A stretch of 64,000 nucleotides of DNA, from positions 12,582,142 to 12,646,141 of the forward strand of contig JAKZAP010000015.1 in the NCBI GenBank assembly GCA_023053575.1, given 5' to 3'. Positions 16,814-28,950 of this stretch are shown here, one piece after another (within the stretch, counting starts at the first letter, position 1; every line of letters begins with the position of its first letter). The notes under the pieces are model-generated. The model worked only from the letters and a program-made list of their open reading frames with translations. It was not told the DNA's origin and did no database searches. Made by a program: the position numbers and the translations under genes. This DNA comes from Branchinecta lynchi (Eukaryota; Arthropoda; Branchiopoda; Anostraca; Branchinectidae).

Positions 16814-19800
16814 GTATAGTTACAACTTTTTTTTATATGCTATATTTTATATTGCTTTTTGTATTTCGATTCATCCTTTTCAACCATGTTGTTTTTTGTT
16901 TTATCTCCCCCCCCATCCCCCACAGGTATCGGACCCGGCCCGAACTTGACACTGAACATCTGAGGCGATAGGTCTTTTCACCCTACAAGTTTCATTCAAA
17001 TCCGGTCACCCGTTCAAAAGTTATGCATGCAACTAGATTCCGGACTCCCCATCCTTCCACTCCCCCCACGATGGTCAGATCGAGGAAACAACTATTCTCA
17101 AGTCAGTCTGTTCGGATCCGTGACATATCTGCCAAGTTTCATCGTCCTAAAACATCAGGAAGTATGCCGAACTCGCGGGATCGCTAGAAATCCGGACCTC
17201 CCCCCCACCTCCCCCACAGTGCCCGGATCCGGTCCGGTTTTGTCAATGACGTATCTAGGACTTGTGCTTGTTCTTCCCACCAAGTCCCATCCCGATCCTT
17301 CCACTCTAAGCTTTTCTGAAGATTTCCGGTTCCCTTCTCCAACTCCACCCAGTGTCCTCGGATCCGGCCTGGATTTAAAGTGCGACGTCTCAGACACGAG
17401 GTCATCCTAAATATAAAATTTCATCAAGATCCGATCACACGTTCGCAAGTTAAAAATACCTAAATTTTTGGCTTCCCCCTCCCTGCACCCCCACCCCCCC
17501 CCCAGATGGTCAGATCGTGGAAATGACTATTTCCTATTTAATCTGGTCGGGTCCCTGACATGCCTTCCAATTTTCGTCGTCCTAGCACATCAGGAAGCAC
17601 CGAACTCGAGGGATCACTAGAAATTCGGATCCCCCCCCCCTCTTCAAGCTCCCCCAAACTAAGCGGATCAGTTCCGTTTATGTCAGTCATGTATTTAGGA
17701 GTTGTGCTTGTTCTTTCCACCAAGTTTCATCCGGATCTCTCTACTCTAAGCGTTTTCCCAGATTTCCGGTTTCCCCCTCCAGCTCCCCCCCCCCCCCGTG
17801 TCACCGGGTCCGGTCTGGATTTAAATTGGAAAGTCTGACACACGAGGTCCTTCCATGTACAAAGTTTGATTAAGATCCGATCATCCGTTCGTTGGAAACT
17901 CAACCGAAACGTTTGACAATAAAGTTGAACACAGACTGCGACTGCTCGCTTCAGCTGCCAGTCAACGATTGGCAATCAAATCGCCAACTAATATGACTAT
18001 GTAATAAAAGTTGTAGGGGAATTCGGGGTTGGATCGGACACGGGGTTGGTCTGGACACCCGCAAAACAAATATTAAAAGTTGTCACTAAAATCGGAAAAA
18101 AATACATAACTTCTAGTGATCTAACTTTGTACCAAAGTTTCATGGTACTTGCTTTTCTGGTTTTGACAAAAAAAACGAAAAAAATGGTTTTCTTAAGGTA
18201 AAAGTTTTTAGCTCATGGTCGGTTAAAAAGCTGTACGCCTAAGATTAGCGATAATTGGAAGGCGATTAAATGAGAATAGACAGCTCAGTAATTTGGGGGG
18301 GGGGGGGGGGTGTAGCCTGCTTAGTATTTTCAAGCTAGACCAGTTAGTTTTTTTGTAGTACGCCATTTTGTTTTTCTGTCAGGGTTGGGTTGGTTCGGAC
18401 AGTCTTTTCCTACTGATATGCCATACAAAACCAAAACTGACTTAGAAAAATATATAAAGATGCTATCAGAAACCTTATCGTATTATTTGTTGACAGAATT
18501 AATTTGAAAAATGAACGCACTAAAAAGAATGGCCTCCACAACCGAGCAAAACTAGTCAGTAGAATTGTCAACAATAAAGTAAAAAATCTTTGCTTACGAT
18601 ATTTTCAAGAAGGTAATAGAAACGAAACACGAATTCGTCCTTATGAAGTTAAATTTTTGAAAAGGTGAAACCAAATGTGTTTCTTATGTCGGAAAGTCGA
18701 AAGAAAAGGAGGTTCATTGAATGGAAGTTCGTTGAGCGACTGGAAGATATGCTTTCTGCACAGAAATGGGCCTAAAATCATCTTCCTGTAGAATCGATTC
18801 GTGTAATCTGTCGAACTAAAGATGGAATGAACTTTGGTGATATAAGTTTGAAGTTACCAGCCTCTGGAATTGATAGGTTAACTGAAAGGACAGATGAAGG
18901 ATTTCCACTTTAATGCAGCCTCGGCTCTTGAAACATTTGTTTTCTTTACTTTTGTGTTTACTTTTGAGCTGCAATATTATCATTTCCACTTTTTAACATA
19001 TTTATATAAAGTCTATTAAAAAAATAATACATTACAAATAATGTCCGAACCAACCCGAGGCCTGTCCGAATCAACCCCATGGGTACGGGGTTGGTTCGGA
19101 CAAACTGAAAAACAGAAAAAAATGTTTACTTAAAAATCTGATGTAGAAACAAATCTGAAATAATTACCAAAAATTACGATGTAAATCCGCCAAGAAATGG
19201 CGGCCTAGCAAGAAAAGAAAAGTAGTGTCCGGGTCAACCCCGAGCTCCCCTATATTTATTTATTTATTTATTTATAGCTGTACATCTATATGTGAAGATA
19301 ATATACAGCAAATAAACGTTATCTTATCTTAAAATATGGCCCAATTCGTGTTCTTTGACGAACATCTTAGATACGTGAGACTGGAAATACTTAACTGAAT
19401 TAACAACATGTGAACGAAAAGCGAACATTGATTCACGAATACTTTAAAAAAAAAAATATTTTCCACAAAAAGCCTCGCAACTAGGTTAGTAGTTTTCCAT
19501 GGATAGATCTGGACCCGCTTGGTAAGCCAGGCTGGGCAGCCCCCTCCCTCAATAGATTTTGTCAACATCCCCTCAAACAATCCCAGCCGACTGTCCATGT
19601 AAGATGGAAGCACCGATACTTGTTTGCGGTTAGCTTGATTAACTTTTTTTTTTTTTTTTTTTTTATAGAAAAACGGATTTTTCCTCGACGCTGGTGCATT
19701 TAATGGGGAAATCAACTCCAACACTTTATACCTCGAACGAACCCTGAACTGGACAGGTATCCTTGTAGAAGGGGACCCAATCAACTTTGCATTGCTTACA

Positions 19801-20211
19801 ACCAAGAAAAGAAAGGCATGGCTACTACCCGCGTGTCTGAGTCCATTTGAATTTCCCGCCAGACTCAACTTCGATACTGGAATGTATCTAATGAGCAAAA
19901 TCGTTCCACGAGAAATGGTCAATGAGACGACAAGTGTAGAATGTTATCCTGTCAACTCGATATTACTGGCACTGAACTGTAAAAAAGTTGATTATTTTAG
20001 TTTAGACGTGGAAGGTAGTGAGTTAGAAGTATTGAAAAGAATAAATTGGAATTTCTTGGATATCGGAGTACTCTCCGTAGAGCACACACACATACCCGAG
20101 GGACGGCTAGCTTTGAAGACTTTCATGGAAGGTTTGGGGTATACCATGGTAAAGTGGCTGAAGGGTCGTTATGTTGATGATTATATGTTTGTAATGCGTG
20201 ACTTTTCATAA
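16523..20211 (+). CDS. membrane-anchored FkbM-type methyltransferase-like protein, two exons
   Basis: Exons 16523-16813 and 19669-20211 join in phase 0 (AAG|GTATAG; TTTATAG|AAA) to 277 residues. Residues about 12-29 (IAGVAALVIVSFSLFSVI) form a single hydrophobic segment after a basic N-terminus, a type II signal anchor, so the domain probably faces the secretory lumen or outside. The junction region LLVPPSKEGYQLKNPEGPD, SQGQS, then NGFFLDAGAFNGE is the usual entry to animal FkbM domains; DAGAFNGE is the SAM-binding motif I. YFSLDVEGSELEVL (about 207-220) is the family's second hallmark, followed by SVEHTH and a C-terminal YVDDYMFVM. Members methylate sugars or other small groups in bacteria; the substrate of animal members is unclear. 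The start is the first ATG after an in-frame TGA at 16517-16519. The 2.85-kb intron contains an F1 fragment and a 1.2-kb DNA transposon. Confidence 0.85.
16915..17890 (-). repeat. F1 tandem-unit block, both ends missing
   Basis: Plus-strand text repeats TTTCATCCCGATC/TCATCCGGATC, CCTAGGACTTGTGCTTGTTC and ATCCGGTCC..TTAAA at about 270-bp spacing with C-rich spacers. These are the F1 units of 60796-62725 in reverse complement. Neither the 5' hairpin nor the 3' palindrome is present. Confidence 0.7.
18014..19252. mobile_element. 1.24-kb non-autonomous DNA transposon in the FkbM intron
   Basis: The left end TAGGGGAATTCGGGGTTGGA matches the right end in reverse complement (TAGGGGAGCTCGGGGTTGAC), with GGACAC following in both. 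Internal sub-terminal repeats GGGGTTGGTTCGGACA also recur (18037-18055, 19084-19105). The interior has degenerate coding-like sequence around 18480-18910 but no usable frame. Termini in TA suggest a TA target, but this is inference. Confidence 0.7.
19669..20211 (+). CDS. FkbM-like gene exon 2 (methyltransferase domain)
   Basis: The acceptor is a very long T tract ending TTTTATAG at 19668. The 180 codons begin KNGFFLDAGAFNGEINSNTL, continue NWTGILVEGDP, FSLDVEGSELEVL and SVEHTH, and stop at 20209-20211. The domain is complete, without frameshift. Confidence 0.9.
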   Translation, partial: KNGFFLDAGAFNGEINSNTLYLERTLNWTGILVEGDPINFALLTTKKRKAWLLPACLSPFEFPARLNFDTGMYLMSKIVPREMVNETTSVECYPVNSILLALNCKKVDYFSLDVEGSELEVLKRINWNFLDIGVLSVEHTHIPEGRLALKTFMEGLGYTMVKWLKGRYVDDYMFVMRDFS

Positions 20212-21483
20212 ACGTAGATCTGCACTAAATATACAGCGACTTAGCACTATCCTACTTCCTAGAAACGCGCATTATCGCTGTACATAGTATGGTATACATA
20301 CAGGCGTGACAAAATCGATCGGGGCACACACTTGTAGTACCGAGAGTTCTTACGTTATGACGACCAAAAAATATCTTTCATTTCTTTTATTTATCGTTTT
20401 CGAGGCGCAGCGTCATGAGCTTCACCAAGGAGTACAAGTCCTTAGCCCCTCCATAACAAATGAACTGTAGTGTTGCTATGATTTTTTGTTGTACTGTCTT
20501 ATGGTTTTGAAACCTCTTAAAGCTCCAACCAATGGCTCTATGTCTAGATTTTAGATTGGATGTGTTTGTAAGCAAATTGCTTGTTAAATTGGTACAATTG
20601 ACGTAAAGGGCAGACGTGTTATAAGAATTGACGCAAGTTCATTTGAGGCAAGTGAGGCCTTTAGGCGATAAGCTTAAAGTCTCACACGATTGATTTATTT
20701 TTTAGCTCGGAAGAGCTGAGTTTTGAAGGTTAAGCTTGAATTTGCACAATTGCCAGGCTTGGCGATCAAAGTCAAAGTTTGGATGTAGGACACCAGAAAC
20801 CTTGATGGAGAAGGTAATTGGTTTCTATAGGTGGCAATGGGAATAGATATTTTCAGCACTGCAAAAGTTTTAAGCAACATGACCCAGCATCGTAAAAGTA
20901 CTTCTAAATCCCCGCCCCCGTCAACGGAAAAATCTGGCTACAGTCCCTCTGCTTGTACGAAAATAAGCTTCGTTTGTCAGGACCAGTAAGGGTCGATCAC
21001 AACTCATGTCCAACCGCCCACGGCTGGACACGCTCAAGAGAAAAGCGTCGCTTCAGACTTTCCGCACCCGGGTGCTCATTGTGAAGTAGATAGAGAGTAG
21101 TATCTTCCGAAGTTTGGAAAATTGGTTCATTTACGTGATATTTTAGTAGAAAAGATTTGCTCGAGTTTTAATGCTTTGATTTTACCAAACGTTTTAATTT
21201 ATTCGTATTAACTTTTAAGGATTGTTCAGAGAATACACACATTTTATTTCGTTTTTGGAAAGTTTCTTCGTCAGTTTAAGCGTTACGAATCTAATACACC
21301 AATGCGTAATCATTCTGGCAAACCCGTGAAAATTGTTTTAAATAAAAAAGAAAAGAAACTTTAAAGTCGTTTTGCGTCTTTGAGTAATAATTTCGTCGTT
21401 GTACTGAAATAGTTATGGTCGTCTAGGAATATTTATGACTATAATGTTTTTATCAGGTCTGTTCTTTATTATGTATATGAATA
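20212..21483. other. 3' flank of the FkbM gene and intergenic sequence
   Basis: No convincing polyadenylation signal directly after the stop, no gene, no complete element. Around 20910-20950 there is a CCCCGCCCCCGTCAACGG segment that could be a transposon end, but I found no partner. Confidence 0.4.
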
Positions 21484-21765
21484 ATAACTGTAGTTAAAGC
21501 CCAGGGGCCACATACATAACAAAACAATAATATACATTACAAAAGAAAATAACAACAATCTTTTCCTACGGCTATGAAGCCTCACTACCAAGCTAAGTCG
21601 CTCTTAGCTTCAGCGCTCCGTCGATATATTCGCAAACAATAGTTATAACCCTTTCAGAAGTGCTATTCAGGATATCCGGAAGAAGCAAAACCTTACCCTT
21701 AAAAAAAAAGATCCCCTTAACTCCGAAAGCTCCTGGCATCGATTGAGAAAGTGGTCCATGTCTTC
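21484..21765 (-). mobile_element. truncated non-LTR retrotransposon 3' end
   Basis: The minus strand reads EDMDHFLNRCQELSELR, matching EQNVDHFLRKCPKLSDLRK at 22330-22380 on the other strand. The conserved 3' untranslated motif appears as AAAGCCCAGGGGCCA at 21498-21512. The two fragments, on opposite strands 430 bp apart, are separate insertions of one family. Confidence 0.6.
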
Positions 21766-22194
21766 GAGATTAGATTAGATTTATTGGATAATTCAGGTAC
21801 AAAATTTCGTGGTTATCCAACCAAATTGTTTGACCTTTGTCATGTAATATATACAACAATTATTAAAATCAAATTCGTAATCAAAATAAAAGGTAAACCA
21901 TTGAAGTCAAAACCCGAAATAAAATTTATAACAAAATAACTAAGACAAAACAACATTATTGTAAAAATCCACAAATTTCGGAATGAAGCTATTACAATAT
22001 CTTTCCGGGTTACATGCGATCGGCATGATCTTCGGGACTTTGGTGGATACTTGCCTTGGTCAGGGGGTAAAAGGGATCGGAGAGTCGGGTGTCCGCTTCC
22101 CCTGCTTTGCAAAGTTAGCAATTATACCTGACATCAGGACAACTCCTGTCCCTATCGTACGCATTATTGGATTCGTAGGCCTATGCTATATATT

Positions 22195-22585
22195 TTATTT
22201 CAAGTTCAATTTACCCGGGAAACTAAGGGCAAACTGCCTTCCAATTCAGAGCAGGCAGAAGGTTTTTGAGAGACGTTGTGTGGTTCCTGATGGGAGGTAT
22301 GCTTGCCCACTTTGTGAGAAGGAGGAACAAAATGTGGACCATTTCCTCCGTAAATGCCCGAAACTTTCTGATTTAAGGAAAATATATCTAGAGGGTGTGA
22401 TTTTATCACTTGCTGAAATTTTGAGCAATAGTAACCCTACCGTGATTACTCGAGTGGTAGTGTAAATAGATAAATCTTTAGAGTTAAGAAGGATCTGATA
22501 GTTTAAATTATATTTTTGTTTTTATTTCTTTGTGAATATGGCCCGTGGGCTTTTGAAATACACTAATCTATCTATCTATTCTTGT
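22195..22585 (+). mobile_element. truncated non-LTR retrotransposon 3' end
   Basis: Open frame through LRANCLPIQSRQKVFERR, then a zinc-like CPLCEKEEQNVDHFLRKC and a stop at about 22463. It is followed by ATGGCCCGTGGGCTTTTG and an ATCTATCTATCT tail. Homologous to 4560-4970. The apparent longer ORF upstream is not part of the element. Confidence 0.68.
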
Positions 22586-24503
22586 TTGTTTTCTTTTTAA
22601 CGTACTCGCCAATTTTGGCACACATAAATAAAGTAAACAAAAATACAAAATCCACACTTGGCTACTGGATGGCAGTTGACCCCTCGGGCGCTCCAAGGCT
22701 GCACCAACGCACCCCACTCGTGAAGACAGCTGACCAAGCCATTGTTGCCAATTGTAGCATTCTGCGATATGTCACAGGTTTTCAGGATTCAGGAATCAAC
22801 AACTTTACTAAAAAAAAAAATTCATTCCGGCTTGACGACCGGTTGCAAAAAATCACATACGTGCTTGAAAAACGCAGCCAATATACATTGACTACCATAT
22901 TATATAAATAACCAAACCTTTACTAAAATAAACTAAAATTAATTAATTAATTTGTCAATATGTCCTCTCTCGTCTTCCAAACCCTCCACTCACCATTTAC
23001 CCTTAAGGAGATGTTTCTTGAACCGATTTTAAAAATCGGTTAAAAGAACATATCGACAAGAAAAAACATATCGAAAAATGTAAAATCGACGTAGCCTATT
23101 CGATAAAGCGAGATTTTTGTTTTATGTTTTCTTAGGTGCCAGAACTTCACGGGTTTCCGCGACCAATTGTCACAGGTTCCATCGGAAACAAGTGGCAACA
23201 CTGGACTAAGCCCCAGTCGTAGTTCTCCTGACGTTAGAAGCTACTGTTGGCAAGAGCATTCAAGTAACAATTTATTAGGAATAAACAAACCAAGTTCACA
23301 CGTACGAAAGCCACAATCTCAGTAGGCCTATTCGTTCTTCAAAGTTGACAAGAAATCGTGTGCACAAGGCAGTGACAAAATACTAGTCGAAAATACTGTT
23401 TTATAATTAACAACTATTGTTCCAACTTTCTGGAAATCAAGATTTACCCTAAGATATCCAAGTAAGCCAGATTGCCTGGTTGCTCCTTTGCATCGCTCCG
23501 AAGCACTAAGACTTCGCCAGGTCGGTGTCATAATTTATATGAACTTAAACTTATTTACTACCTGGTCTTCCAGAGAAAGGTGGAGTGGGCAGAACTTTTT
23601 AGTTCCGGAAGCACTGAAACCGCCTGAAATTTATTGACAATTTTCCCACCGATTTACGTAGATACCGCTGGAAATAACTCGGATGTTGCTCCAAAGCTGT
23701 CAGGTGGCTCAGTCTAGAGCTTTCTTGACTCACGAAATAGAGTGAGAACCATCTCCCAGGAGCGTCATTTTACGGAAATCTAGCGAGGGCAACTGCAAAT
23801 CACGACGTTGCAGGCTCGCTCGGCATTTTCAAATGCAAGTCTTACATCAGTAAGACAGGAAATACATAGTAGTTGAGGGCACGTAGAATAAGCACGTAGA
23901 ATGTTTACACACAAAGAATTGTATCCAAAAAGTGTCTTGTGTAACAAAATATAAACAGATAACGTTTGGATTCGTTGTCGACCTTTTTTGCCGGTTTTGG
24001 GATTCCTTTGATGGGTGGCTGTGGGCTCGCTTGGAAAAGTGGGCGTGGTCTAATGCCCCCCCCCCCTTCTGCAAAGACGTCCCTCTGTCATCTCCTTATC
24101 TTTGTTTTCACTATTCGCAACGCTGGTTGGACGGGGGTCGGCTCTAACTTAATTACAAAACTAGGGCACGAGTTGGTTACGCCCATCGATGTTATGTTCA
24201 GTTTCTTATCAACAGAAAAGATATTCACAACAAAGCGAGAAATCCGACTAATTACAAACGACAAAACCCTCTGGCACCAACAACAGACCCAAGCGACGGA
24301 ACAGATCGGTTCCAAAACCCGAAATGGTAAAACTCGTTTTTCATCCGTTTGAAACAAGTTTAGTACTTATATGTTTCACGAAATATTATCCTTATCCTCC
24401 AGGACAGGGTTGTCAGATAATGATATGGAAGACCCCAAGGCCTGTTTCAAATGCAAATCTTAGAATGATAGGATTATGCAACCTTACTTTTGGTCTCAAA
24501 TAA
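22586..24503. other. intergenic stretch with two exon-like islands
   Basis: 22650-22790 reads LGYWMAVDPSGAPRLHQRTP and KTADQAIVANCSILRYVTG. 23136-23220 follows a good acceptor (TTTATGTTTTCTTAG) and reads VPELHGFPRPIVTGSIGNKW, then QHWTKPQS and a stop. I recognise neither, and no joining donor is convincing. A small hairpin AACCGATTTTAAAAATCGGTT lies at about 23021-23041. Otherwise I see nothing. Confidence 0.3.
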
Positions 24504-24892
24504 TATGATATGATATGATATGATATGATATTTATTTGTCTTCAAAGCCCAAAGGCCATAACAAACACACATAAATAACAACATACAAAATAAACGGTCA
24601 CGCTACTACACTAAACCCCACTCAAACACTTTTCCCTGTGCAGACTGGCCACTCTGAGGAACCTCGCCAGGTTTCTTATACTCAGAAAATCCCTACTCCG
24701 CATAATATTTATCAACCACTTCCTCCCATGAATCCCTCCCTTAAACATTTTCTCCCTCAGATCCTCAATTTCATCACAACGACACATATCAGATAGGCGG
24801 CAAAGTAGGTCAGATTTCTTTTTTTTTAGACAAATCCTCCTTGAACGACTTCCACACGGAAAACTTTGAAAATACGATACAGGAAGTTCCAT
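24504..24892 (-). mobile_element. truncated non-LTR retrotransposon 3' end with ATATC tail
   Basis: The minus strand reads DLREKMFKGGIHGRKWLINI, then SIRNLARFLRVASLHREKCL, matching RRLARFLRVAFQHRKLCLE at 4807-4864. The conserved GCCTTTGGGCTTTG lies before a tail of ATATGATATG repeats (plus strand 24504-24532). Confidence 0.75.
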
Positions 24893-25642
24893 AAATAGAA
24901 GGGTCTTAATTTATACGTACAGACAATTTTTAACAAACTCCATTAAACCGACAAGCCCGAATTTCCATCCGTATCTAAATTACTGGAAATGGGAAATGAA
25001 GAAGTATGTGAAAACAATTCTGATTTTCTTCGACAGATTTCTGTTTTTCTACTTCATCCTTTTCATCAGTGTTGGTGCAGGGTGTGGTTCCCTCCAAGAC
25101 TTTCTAAGAAAGAAATCGGGCGCTCTGTGGTGGTTCTGTTTGAAAACTTTGCCAAGTGTGTCTTGGGATGATGGCAGTGTTTTTACTAGTCTGGGAACCC
25201 CGGGACGAAGTGGAAGTTTGAAAGAAATTAATCCTACGTGTTAACCGTTGAAGGATTGTCAGTTCTTGACAGGTGAGGCCTGGGAGTAAAATTGAGTTTA
25301 TGGTGCGTGATGACAGACGTTTCGTCATAGAGATGTTTTGCGGAAAGCAAATATTTGCTTTGAGTTGCCAGGGTTGGTGGAACTTCAGTTTTAGGACAGG
25401 AAGAATTTAGCTTTGTCCACATGAAAACATGACATTTTGGAGTGAGATATTGCGATGGCTTAACTTCAGTTTCGAAGGCGAAACAAACCTTATCCGGTTG
25501 TGGAAATGTTTAAATACTGAGAATAACAGAAAAGTGGGGTATAATAAAATGTAGACAAACGAAGTGACGATTGTCCGAATAGCATTTGCTTGCTAGTTTT
25601 GTGGACGTTCTGTATCGTAGTCGTTTCCCAACTAGAGACGAG

Positions 25643-26016
25643 GGGGTGCTCACTTGGTAGCAGGCACCACTATGCAGCCTTCGTAGCCACAGGCTGGAAA
25701 TTGTAAAGCTATTTTGTGAGTGAGCCCCCAGCTATACACAAACCCGCAGTTTTAGAGCACAGTGCTACAACGTTAGGGCTTGCACCATACCCATGCCTTG
25801 AAGTAAGGTCAAAGAATTCCCGTAGAAACTGGTTGAACTGAAAATCTAAAATGAAAATTTGATTTCCAAACAGAATTGCATGGGGCACTCTGTCCTTGCT
25901 CCAGTGCATTATGCCCCAAATGATCAGTACCGGTGCTCATGCGTTGAGGTAGGCCCTGATGCTGGACCACTGTGCCCAAAAAATTAGGATTTGTGGATGA
26001 ACACGAGCACCCCCTT
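25643..26016. mobile_element. possible inverted-repeat element with GAGGGGGTGCTC ends
   Basis: GAGGGGGTGCTCACTTGG at the left and GAGCACCCCCTTGGG at the right are inverted. A shorter relative with the same ends is at 33473-33572. No target duplication identified. Confidence 0.4.
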
Positions 26017-26019
26017 GGG

Positions 26020-27439
26020 TTTTCTTGCACAGTTCTTACGGCCCTGGGGGGAAATTTACGTGTAAAACAACTTTACTGCGGACACAGGTATTTATGCAGA
26101 CGTCATGCAATGTCGGGCATGACTTCATTTGTATATTTTTTTTTATGATTGGGTAAATACAAGCCACTCCTGAATTTACGGAGCCTTCCGAAAACTGGGC
26201 GAGTTTTTACTGACTGAGAGTAGAAGTACTATTGTCATTTGCGCTTAATTTGGAAGGGCTACAAAACAATCTTACGCCATGCCACGTTTTGGAAATGATT
26301 ACTATTTCGAGTGCTTACGTTCCTGTCATTTTTGCATTCTGTTTTGTGCTTAACTTGTGCATTTTTTAAAAAGGGAAGAGCTTTCATTTTAACGGGGGTG
26401 GGATGTTAAGAATCGTCTGATCCCGTCGCATACCCTGGTTTGAATTATCCGCACCTTTTTGTGTATACCGTACCATCTAGTGTTTTCGGATAAAGTCAGT
26501 CAATAGCATGTAAAGCGCTGTCAGGTTAGTCAATCAAAGAATTACAGCATTCTTATAAGCAGTAATATATTCTCTTAGATTTCGAATGAAAGGTAAATTG
26601 TTGCAGTTGGTAGTAATATTTTAGTTCTTATATTGGATTGTACTGGAACCATAATGATTCAGTCTCGATTAATATGTTTGTTCCGAGTTCTTAATTCGGA
26701 TGTAGGTTTGCTACTTGTCACCAGTAGACTCCTCCCACAAAGGAGGAGCCAACTTATCCAACGGTCAATCCCGGCCGTTCCCTACCAGGTAAGGTAGTCA
26801 GGATGATTTTGGTTTTCTTCTCTGGATCCCTGTTATGGGGCAGAGTCCCTATTTTGATTTCAGTCAACGGACCCGGACCCTACTCCAATGTTGACTATGT
26901 GTTACCCACCTAATATTATGTTACTTATATATAATTTTGCAATTAAGGTTTAAGAAAGTTTGATGTTGGATCAAGCTAGGTTTTTCCCCTAGCATCCCCA
27001 CACTATGTGTGTGTGTGGTGGGGGGGGGGGGGGCTTTACGATTCTACTCAGCTCACAAACGACCAAAACATTCCATACTAGAGATAAGTTTTGAGCCAGA
27101 AATTGAAAATAGAAAACGGGAAGCAAGTTACCCACTTGTATTAGCAGCACATCAATAATATTAGTGCAATACACAAAACAAAATATTACTGTCGAACATG
27201 GTTAGATAGAATTTAATTCGGCCGGCTCATTGAAACAGGGTATCCAGGTCTTTTGCCTCCAAGCTTTGTCCGGCTTTATTCGCTTGGTCCCTCTGCGCAT
27301 AGAAAATTGCACATTGACCACAATATTGATATTGGTCTATTGGAAAAAGCCAACTGGCCATAGAAACTACCACAAAAAAATCACAAAAACAACAACAAGA
27401 ACAAAAAAGTGAAAATCCTAGATATAGCTTAATAACACT
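26020..27439. other. intergenic stretch without recognised gene
   Basis: Contains a TGTGTGTGTGGTGGGGG run at 27006-27034 and nothing coding that I can support. Confidence 0.4.
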
Positions 27440-27650
27440 TACATTAGATCCTCCCGGTGCTTCGCTGCCAACCGGACGAACACCGCCAAATTTCTCACTA
27501 CTGCGAAACACTTATCTCCAATCAGATCTACTAACCCTTCCTCCCCTAAAGCACTCCTCCCAAACATTTCCTGCCTTAATTCCCCCAACTCACCACATTC
27601 ACACATAAAATGGAACAGATTCTCATCAATTTTGAGATCACTTACAATTG
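27440..27650 (-). mobile_element. decayed non-LTR retrotransposon 3' fragment
   Basis: The minus strand reads FHFMCECGELGELRQEMFG then RNLAVFVRLAAKHRE with breaks, corresponding to the C-terminal H..C..LR and LARFLRVA blocks at 4680-4860. Confidence 0.55.
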
Positions 27651-27810
27651 ATCAAGTATAATGAGCTAAAAGCCTTTAACAATTCACGTATCTTGATTAC
27701 TATTTCTTTATTACGGGCCTCAAGAATATCTTGGGATTAATGTTTATATCAATCGGGACGAACGGAGAGGCTTTGTCGACGCCCTATGCGCCACCTATGG
27801 CTCTGGAGCA

Positions 27811-28096
27811 GAGCAAAATAACTCTAGAGTAATGCCCAAACTTTTAAAAAGTGACACAGTCAAATCGCAGCGACACTAGCTCCACTAGAGGATACGAACA
27901 TCCTTGCTGAAACTTAACCAGTCGTAAACGAGCGCTGGCTCTGATTTGATCCTCGATGTTTGCACCGCATCTTAGCCTTGCTAGAATTTTCTACGTTCGC
28001 CACTAAACACACGAACAGGGCGTCGCTGCGACGGAGGCCCATTTTGTATGCAAGGAAAGGATAGGTCTTCACATTACTCTCTAGAGTTATTTTCAG
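27811..28096. mobile_element. inverted-repeat element with AGCAAAATAACTC ends
   Basis: The left end AGCAAAATAACTCTAGAGTA matches the right end TTACTCTCTAGAGTTATTTT in reverse complement. The interior shares AAGTGACAC..CGCAGCGACACTAG and GAGCGCTGGCTC with 14730-15066. The 214-bp tandem array starts directly at its right end. Confidence 0.65.
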
Positions 28097-28950
28097 GAGG
28101 AACTAAGGTAAGGTAATGTTTACATCCATGCCTCCCTGGCATCCGAAGTTGCTTGCATACTATCACAAGAAAGCCCTCTTCTTTTGATTCGTCATATTGA
28201 GGGAATCACGGGTCATACTTGGATGCTTTTTTTCCCTCAACGATTTGGCCACGAACTGGAAAATTAAGTAGTTTATCTTTTGATGTTTGGTCAGGCCGTG
28301 TATTTTTCAGGAGGAACTGAGGTAAGGTAATGTTTACATCCATGCCTCCCTGGCATCCGAAGTTGCTTGCATACTATCACAAGAAAGCCCTCTTCTTTTG
28401 ATTCGTCATATTGAGGGAATCACGGGTCATACTGGGATGCTTTTTTTTCCTCAACGATTTGGCCACGAACTGGAAAATTAAGTAGTTTATCTTTTGATGT
28501 TTGGTCAGGCCGTGTATTTTTCAGGAGGAACTGAGGTAAGGTAATGTTTACATCCGTGCCTCCCTGGCATCCGAAGTTGCTTGCATACTATCACAAGAAA
28601 GCCCTCTTCTTTTGATTCGTCATATTGAGGGAATCACGGGTCATACTTGGATGCTTTTTTTTCCTCAACGATTTGGCCACGAACTGGAAAATTAAGTAGT
28701 TTATCTTTTGATGTTTGGTCAGGCCGTGTATTTTTCAGGAGGAACTGAGGTAAGGTAATGTTTACATCCATGCCATCCTGGCATCCGAAAGTTGCTTGCA
28801 TACTATCACAAGAAATCCCACTTCTTTTGATTCGTCATATTGAGGGAATCACGGGTCATACTTGGATATTTTTTTTTCCTCAATGATTCTGCCACCAACT
28901 AGAAAATTAAGTAGTTTATCTGTTGATGTTTGGTCAGGCCGTGTATTATT
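28091..28950 (+). repeat. four tandem copies of a 214-bp unit
   Basis: The GAGGAACT landmark of each unit begins at 28097, 28311, 28525 and 28739, so the period is exactly 214 bp. The first three copies are nearly identical; the fourth is more diverged (for example GCCATCCTGG for GCCTCCCTGG). No reading frame is kept. The array begins at the right terminus of the element at 27811-28096. Confidence 0.92.

Noticed and set aside
26701..26800. A third copy of the FkbM half-exon (CTCCTCCCACAAAGGAGGAG).
   Set aside because: Similarity is limited to about 15 bases around AAAGGAGG and the frame does not follow the family pattern.
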